From assembly GCA_003254905.1 (NCBI GenBank), contig QANU01000987.1, positions 190,389 through 254,388 of the forward strand: 64,000 bases of DNA, in the 5' to 3' direction. Origin of the DNA: Nissolia schottii (taxonomy: Eukaryota; Streptophyta; Magnoliopsida; Fabales; Fabaceae). The notes beneath the pieces were generated by a model. The model was not told the DNA's origin. It did no database searches and saw nothing but the letters and a program-made list of their open reading frames with translations. This document shows, piece by piece, positions 58,351 through 64,000 of the stretch (position 1 is its first letter; each line of letters begins with the position of its first letter). The translations under genes and the position numbers were made by a program.

Positions 58351-59950
58351 TGGGGTGCATTGAATTGTAGAGGGATAGAGTGGGGCGGGTGAGAAAATTT
58401 TGCGATGCAAAAGCAGGAGCGCGAGTGGATTTTAGTGGATTTGCCCTACTCTAGCCTCACACCTAATATACATAACACAATATATTTTATATATTTTTTT
58501 GTCCAATTGTGTTTCATATTATGTTGTTTCCAATTTTAGTATCATTTTCATCTCTGTTGTCTTAGTATATTTGTATTCTCTTTTCATAGAGATATTTACC
58601 AAACATAACCTAAAAGGTATGTCAAGAGATATTTTTTAAACCGTAGGTTTGTGCCTCACTATAAGAGAGAATCAACCCAACACCATGGTCCTCCCTACAT
58701 AAGTTAATAATAAACTCACTTAAGTTACTAATTCTTTTAGCCTTTTCAATTTGAAAGAAAACAAACGAAAAAGAAAATCTTGAACGAGTGAATGGTTTTA
58801 TTCATGCCATGAGGCCCTTGGATTCCCTGTTCCCTTTTTATCTTTTCTTGGTTCTTCCCTCTTTCTTTTTTCCCGGGTACATTTCCACCTACCTAGTCTT
58901 TTGCTTGAGAAGAACGCTTGATCAAATCATCACAGCCGTTCGATTAAAGTCACTTGAGCTTGCTCTTTTATTTGAAATCGTTCAAACTAGGTGCTTGCCG
59001 CTGTTGGTGGAGTTAATTTGAAGACTATCTTTGAGGATTTTCTAGAAAATATCTTCGAGTATAATTTTACGTAGAGAAAAAATAGACATATCCCAATTTG
59101 CAAACCACAAAAGCATCTCCACGGTTATTAGTAATCCACTAGTCCACTAGTGGAAAGAATGGAAAATTGAAGTCAATGATAATGAAAAAAAACTTACTCC
59201 AATCGATTATTTGATATTTATTCCAAATCCAACAAGTTGAGAGAAAGTGGATGTTCTTTGCAGCAAATATCTGTTCTTATTTATATATTTATAAGATTAT
59301 TTTGTTTTGGTAATATAATAGTACCCCCAGAACATTGCATACTAATTTTATTTTCAGTCATCCATTTTTTCAATAAAATTATTGAAATTCGAGACTTTTC
59401 AAACAGTAATGTTAGTGGTATAATTGAAATGTAACCAACGTATATGTTGGTTTGACATACATAGAAACATACACAAACACAAATATTTTAAAATAAAGAT
59501 AAGCACTTTTAAATATGAAAATTAAATAAAATGGGACCCAACAAACGTACACAAATATTTTTCCTCTAAGAATCGTGTTAAATAAAAATAAAAATGTCTC
59601 TCGTTTGTATAAGTTAAAATGATATGCTTAGATTTTGCTTGAAGACAACAGTAAGTGTGATTTCGTTTCAGTGTGAAATCAAGAACGGGCCTCTCAAGTT
59701 TGGCTATGTCATTCCAAGATGTATGCATGTGCTTTTGGGCATTAACTTTTGTATGACTTATAACATAATTATTACTTAAAAAATAGAATGTATGGGTCGA
59801 AAAATTGAAATTGTCATAGTGTAAGATGATTTTAAAATTTTCAAAAGAAAAGCGAGCTGAAATCGCCATGACGATTTTAAGTCCTGTGAGTGCTGAAATC
59901 GTCACCCTCATAGCGATTTCAGTACATCACAGATTTTTATTTTTATTTTT
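58351..59950. other. Intergenic, no gene seen
   Basis: Spacer between the CACTA element and the SINE. Short frames at 58788-59021 (plus) and 59522-59911 (minus) have no recognised domain. Near 59850-59935 the words TGAAATCG, GATTTTAAG and GCGATTTCAGTA alternate in both directions, an old inverted repeat that was the landing site of the SINE. Confidence 0.5.
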
Positions 59951-59957
59951 AAATGGT

Positions 59958-60141
59958 TGACCAACGGGGGTTGGTCCAAGTGGTAAGCGGCTTGGTATCG
60001 CTTAAGCAAGGTCCCGAGTTCGAGACCTTGTGAACGCAGTTATCCCCGCTGGGAGACTCACCCGCCATAGCCAGGTGCGCGACCCGGGTCGACCCGAATT
60101 AGTCAAGGCAAAGCCTTGGATACCGGGTAGGCAACCTAAAA
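59958..60141 (+). mobile_element. tRNA-derived SINE
   Basis: A 184-base element with a tRNA-like head: an A-box-like TGGTCCAAGTGGTAAGCGG at 59972-59990 and a B-box GAGTTCGAGACC at 60015-60026. These are the internal RNA polymerase III promoter boxes at usual spacing. An unrelated GC-rich body follows, and it ends in a short A-rich tail (CTAAAAAAA). The duplicate AAATGGT flanks it (59951-59957 and 60142-60148). The head does not fold as a full tRNA, and the long body with a target duplication makes a functional tRNA gene unlikely. Confidence 0.82.
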
Positions 60142-60148
60142 AAATGGT

Positions 60149-60568
60149 ATTGAAATTATCATGCATTGTGGCATGATTTCAGTATCGTCACTCATACAAC
60201 TGTAAATCTTGTATCATATGCATATCACATGAATTTGTTGTATTTTGGAGAATATACTTATAAAAAATCCTGTGCTTTTCCCATTATTATTTTTTTTTTC
60301 TACGAGTAATTTGTTTTTGGTCATTTTCTGCCAGTAAATTGAGCTTCAACTTGCCTGCCCCATGACCAAACAAAATTAGCGTGAAGGAAGGCCCATGTGC
60401 AGTGCACATGCCCATCAATTCATGTTCCTTTAATGGGTGACCCAAGCATTTCTTGTATAGAAAGAAAAAAACCGAGCCAATTTATTTATTTATTAATTAT
60501 TGAAAACAAAAACACTTCCAACTCATAACTATTTGCTACCCCAAAACAATAATTAAAAAAAAATATTA
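60149..60568. other. Spacer, no gene seen
   Basis: Continuation of the SINE's target repeat (ATGATTTCAGTATCGTCACTCAT near 60173) and AT-rich DNA. Confidence 0.45.
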
Positions 60569-60709
60569 ACAAGTGTCCTAAGAGCACTTATTAAATAACT
60601 TTAAATGGTAAGTTTTCATTGGAAAAACAAAAATTGTAAGTCTTCAAAGTAATAAAAGCATTGAAAATCTAAAAACATTCAATTTAAAATTTCTTAACAA
60701 TTGCTCTAA
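60569..60709. mobile_element. MITE of the 'AAGTGTCCTAAGARCA' family, copy 2
   Basis: It begins TTAACAAGTGTCCTAAGAGCACTTATTA, and its right end reads backwards as TTAGAGCAATTGTTAAGAAA. The core has the words ATGGTAAGTTTTCATTGGAAAAAC and AAGTCTTCAAAGTAATAAAAGC, comparable with copy 1 at 48683. A Tourist-type end starts in its terminal CTCTAAGG. Confidence 0.6.
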
Positions 60710-61205
60710 GGTTGCATTTGGTTGTTGATATATGATACATAGAGACACAAAATCTTGTTTGGTTATGGAGGCAGATATAAAAATTTGTATCTCAGGGATA
60801 GAAAATTAGTGTATTTTTTGTACCTTCATTTTGCTAAGATACAAAGACACGAGACTGAGAACATTTTAATGAAATTTTCTCTTCCATTTTACCCATGTCA
60901 TATTTATATATTGTCAACTTTGTCCTTGCTAAGTGAAACCTCAAATCCCTTCTCTTCCCTCTTCCTCTGCCGCCACCTTCACATCTTCTTGTTCTTTCTT
61001 CTACAACATTTCCTCCACCACCACCATTGAACTCAACACCTCCTTCGCCACCACCATCCACATATCCTCTACAACCACCATCCGAAACGACTAGAAAACC
61101 CGTCCCCACCACCAGCAATACACCCACAACGACCCCACCACCATTGATTATCAAACCCCTGACTTCACATCCCAGATTCAAACCCTAACAACTTAGATCC
61201 AAACC
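60710..61205. mobile_element. Tourist-like element, left end with CAC/CCT-rich core
   Basis: It starts with GGTTGCATTTGGTTGTTG directly after TAA (60707-60709), almost the same terminus as the short MITE at 62641. The inside (60940-61150) is a stop-poor CCA/CAC/CTT-rich tract like the one in the Harbinger-type MITE at 47312. I could not find the matching right end, so the right boundary is arbitrary and the element may be truncated. Confidence 0.45.
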
Positions 61206-62620
61206 CAAAGACTTGATTCCATTATTGTGTATCGCCATCTTGTGCTTTGTCACCGTCGTTCGCTGCTGGCCTAGATAGGCCTTGTGACCCATATATGAAA
61301 GCTTGAAGATTGAGAGAGTAAGAGTGCAAGAGTGAAAGCTTTTATGTCAGTGGCGACCTTATGTTCAGCGTTGAGCACGCCGACAGTTACAACAAGAAGG
61401 AAGGGGGTGAAGCAGATGGAGCCAGGAAATGTATATTGTTTGGTAATACTATGGCTTTTTGAGAGCTATTGAGCTCTTTGGATCCTTCAAAAACTACTCT
61501 CAAATAAGATAGTAATATTATTTGGTAAAATAATGGAAAAGTTGTTGTCAGTAAGCAGAAACCACAAAAATAATGTTTGCTAAATATATTATAAAGTTTA
61601 TATTAATATATAAAATGATTATAACATACATAAATATTAAAATTAACAAAGGGAAAAAAATCAAAATCTTAATTAATGAACGGGTAAAATTGAACTTCTA
61701 TTAAAGTTTAAGATTATGAGTTTTTTAAAATTTTAGAGTGTCAAAATTAGTTCTAAAAAGACTATTGCGAATGTTCTCAAGAGCATCCATGACTCTCAAA
61801 AGTAAGGAACACAAGTTCTCACACTTTTCCACTTTTCAAGAGCAAGAGCACCCATCCGAAAAGTTTTATCAAACTGGATCTAGAACTTTGTTTGATAATG
61901 TTGTGACTTTTTGAGTGTTGTGCTTTCTAAAGGCTGCTCTAAAAAGTCATAGTAACATTGTTTTGCAAAATGATGTATAAGTGCGGGTCACTGGAGTTAT
62001 AATAAATAATATAATAAACATAAACATTTTTTATTTTTATTTTTTATTTAATAGACATAAATGTGAAGTTGAGTAATTAATAGACATAATGGACATTAAA
62101 TAATTAAAGACATATTAGTCTTTTAACATTTAAAAAGCACAAACTAACTCTACAAATTTACTCATGAGAGATCTCAAGAACACCATCTTGCTATTACTCA
62201 CTGTTTTCAAATACTTATCCATTTTGTAAAATAATTGAAAATTTTCAAAGTAAAAAAAAAGTTGATAATATTTTATACAATTGTCCTTATTTAATATATA
62301 ATGTAAGTAATTGGAGTTATTAATAGTGTATGTGTATATGATAAAGATAGTGTTTATTTAATAGGAATATATTAAAAAAAAATAAAGAATCAATATTATC
62401 CAAATCTAATAAGTGATCAAGTATTTGTAAAAATACTAAAATAGAAAGGTCAACAAATATTTGACAATGAAGAGAGTAAAAGTCATTATCAAAAGCACGT
62501 GAGCTTTTTGAATACCAAACACAAAAAATTAATTTATACTTTTTTTTGCAAATTAATTTATTATCAAAAAAAATTACCCAATTAGCCTAAGTTAGATGTT
62601 TACTCTAAATTAAAAGGGAT
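61206..62620. other. Intergenic, repeat-like but unresolved
   Basis: Two diverged blocks (61435-61560 and 61890-61975) share GTTTGGTAATACTATGGCTTTTTGAG-type words, each followed by a weak inverted partner, so two related old MITEs are likely. No gene was recognised. Confidence 0.45.
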
Positions 62621-62900
62621 TTAGTTAACAAGTGTCTTAAGTTTGCATTTAGTACCAGAGACATGATAGAGAAACAAAAATACAGGGGCACACTTTTTTT
62701 GTATTTTCTGTACTTCATTGAAGTTGAAACAAAGGGAAAATAATTTTTTTTTTCTTGAGGAAACACAAATTTGGGGGGCCTTGAAAGACATAAATTTTCT
62801 CTTATTCTGACTCTGGTAGCAAATGCAACCTAAGAGTAATCATTAAAAAAACATAAATAATAGTTTTGTAAATATGTTTTCAATAACATTGATTAGGGAA
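62621..62900. mobile_element. MITE of the 'AAGTGTCCTAAGARCA' family, copy 3, interrupted
   Basis: The left end TTAACAAGTGTCTTAA (62625-62640) and the continuation TAAGAGTAATCATTAAAAAAAC from 62831 would join to the family start if the MITE at 62641-62830 is removed with one TAA. The right end near 62890 is not sharp. Confidence 0.55.
62641..62830. mobile_element. Tourist-type MITE nested in another MITE
   Basis: 190 bases. The ends GTTTGCATTTAGTACCAGAG and, read backwards, GGTTGCATTTGCTACCAGAG match at 17 of 20. TAA flanks it on both sides (62638-62640 and 62831-62833), the 3-base duplication of PIF/Harbinger elements. Non-coding. Confidence 0.85.
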
Positions 62901-63192
62901 GTCAAAATGAGCTCGGCCGGCTTGTGAGTCCAACCCATTCACTCAATTAAATATACTGATCAAACGTATAAAATATGGCATGTGAATGGGTAAAACTCAT
63001 TAAGGCCTAATTCGTTTAATCCGCAGGCTAAATTGGCCTATTTAGTTTTAACATAAGCATAATTTGCAGACTAACTCATTTACTCGCATTAAATGAATGG
63101 ACCAATCATATAAAAATCGACTCGCGAATAAAAAAAAAGACCTGTTAAGACCTAACCCGTTTAACACCCATTTGACAGCCTTAACATTAAAT
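62895..63192. mobile_element. Diverged copy of the 'gggcc...ctgtcaaa' hAT-type repeat
   Basis: Words such as GAGCTCGGCCGGCTTGTGAG, CCTAACCCGTTTAACACCC and ATTTGACAGCCTTA parallel the element at 34450-34778, with the CTGTCAAA end at the right (reverse). It is more decayed, and no clean target duplication was found. Confidence 0.6.
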
Positions 63193-63625
63193 ATATATAC
63201 ACACACACACATAAGGATATCAATACCCTATGCTTATCTGCAGCTAAGAACTAGTTATGTGTACTACTAATTTTAATTATTTATTATTTTTAACTTAAAA
63301 ACAAATAATGACCATTAAAATATAAAGAAATACCGATACTCTTATAAAAATTAAGAAACTAAAAGAAGAACCAAAATTTTGAAGTAATAATATTGAATAT
63401 TTTATAAACTTAATTATTTTTTCAGCAAAATCTAATTAAAAATAAAAACGAAAAAGATGAGGGAGAGAAAGAGGCGAAGGAGGTGCACTAAATAGACAGT
63501 AATTATTTCCAGAGTGGTGCAGCAGATTCCCCCCACTGCTCAGCCTCCCTCCATAAGTACCCCCCCTTTCCCCCTCTTCTGCCCATTCCCCATTCGCCTC
63601 CAACCCAACCAACCCTACTCCTCCA
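63193..63625. promoter_or_regulatory. Expansin upstream region
   Basis: A (CA)n tract near 63200-63211, AT-rich DNA, a possible TATAAA at 63403-63408, then a pyrimidine-rich leader. The TATA box would be about 250 bases before the ATG, long for a leader, so it is uncertain. Confidence 0.35.

Positions 63626-63651
<26 letters not shown>
63626..63651. repeat. (CT)n microsatellite in the expansin leader
   Basis: Thirteen CT units end three bases before the expansin ATG. CT-rich leaders are frequent in plant genes, and the tract length may vary between lines. Confidence 0.95.
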
Positions 63652-63654
<3 letters not shown>

Positions 63655-63656
<2 letters not shown>

Positions 63657-63805
63657 GGCTGGAATGGGGCTTCTTCTCTGCATTGCGTCATTGTCCTCTC
63701 TTTTTGTTGCAACCACTGCCAGAATCCCCGGAGTTTACTCCGGCGGCCCATGGACGAGTGCCCACGCCACTTTCTACGGCGGAAGCGACGCCTCTGGAAC
63801 AATGG
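63655..63805 (+). CDS. Alpha-expansin, first exon (gene runs off the window)
   Basis: Expansins loosen cell walls without hydrolysis during growth. Exon 1 encodes a hydrophobic signal peptide (MAGMGLLLCIASLSSLFVAT, about residues 1-22) and the family's N-terminus: RIPGVYSGGPWTSAHATFYG followed by GSDASGTM, which starts the GH45-like domain 1. The frame stops at the donor ATGG|GTAAGA (63806). Alpha-expansins usually have an intron at this point, so GACGYGNLYSQGYG should open the next exon beyond the window. The RIPGVYSGGPW start is like the Arabidopsis EXPA10 group as I recall it. The start is the first ATG after the CT tract. Confidence 0.93.
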
Positions 63806-64000
63806 GTAAGAAACCCCCCCCCCCTTCACACATTTCCCTCTCTCACTCTTCACGTTCCTCTGTTTTCACACACTCTTCTCGTGTCTTTAACCGTTTTGCA
63901 GCCAAACCCTCCCAATTTTCTCCTTTTTCGTCTTTACCCCCATGAAACCCTCCGTTTTTTCATGGTTTTACTCCCTCAAAACCCTCCTTAAACTGTGCAA
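63806..64000 (+). other. Start of expansin intron 1
   Basis: Begins GTAAGA with a C-rich tract. No acceptor that would give the expected GACGYG continuation occurs before the window ends. Confidence 0.7.

Noticed and set aside
58788-59021. Frame of 77 codons after the CACTA element
   Set aside because: Hydrophobic low-information translation from a T/C-rich stretch, with no homologue recognised.
59958-60141. Possible tRNA gene from the A and B boxes
   Set aside because: No cloverleaf with a proper acceptor stem. The body is too long and target duplication plus an A-rich tail identify a SINE.

Overview
This is nuclear DNA from a flowering plant, most likely a papilionoid legume. The evidence is AT-rich DNA, GT-AG introns, plant-only gene families (Rf-like and PLS-type PPR proteins, GH17-X8 glucanase, alpha-expansin, RNR1) and a dense mixture of plant transposons. 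The PPR, TRM5 and RNR1 sequences read like legume homologues as far as memory allows. The genus was not determined.

Layout. 1-3275: a decayed Rf-like PPR gene that enters from beyond the left edge and is split by a 1.5 kb LTR-like insertion. 3643-7663: an eleven-exon TRM5-type tRNA (guanine37-N1)-methyltransferase with one anomalous splice junction. 10708-12719: a two-exon GPI-anchored GH17 glucanase with an X8/CBM43 domain. 13540-15020: a degenerate TGCACAAAC-type repeat array. It abuts a broken Ty1/copia fragment, which in turn abuts a second partial copy of the PPR gene (16146-16572). 19183-19398: a small glycine-rich protein. 20713-23125 (minus): a PLS-class PPR protein like At3g47840, for which I propose an extra 5' exon encoding a targeting peptide. 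24991-28668: a six-exon rhomboid protease. 31630-33930: a broken Ty3/gypsy element with its 5' LTR and primer-binding site. 34982-43677: a fourteen-exon organellar RNase II (RNR1). 43678-63480: about 20 kb with no supported host gene, filled with transposon remains (Harbinger-type, Mutator-type and foldback MITEs, a 4 kb CACTA element carrying a retroelement insertion, a tRNA-derived SINE, nested MITEs). 63655 to the right edge: the first exon of an alpha-expansin.

The host genes are unrelated housekeeping or cell-wall genes; no operon or cluster logic links them. Three of them (two PPR proteins, RNR1) belong to organelle RNA-metabolism families, which is probably coincidence. I did not find a convincing new biological system. 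The best leads are the TGCACAAAC array with an embedded basic reading frame, the 0.65 kb inverted duplication flanking the PPR and rhomboid genes, the TRM5 splice anomaly, and the palindromic subterminal array of the CACTA element. All exon boundaries were placed by hand from reading frame, GT-AG signals and remembered family sequence; none was checked by alignment.
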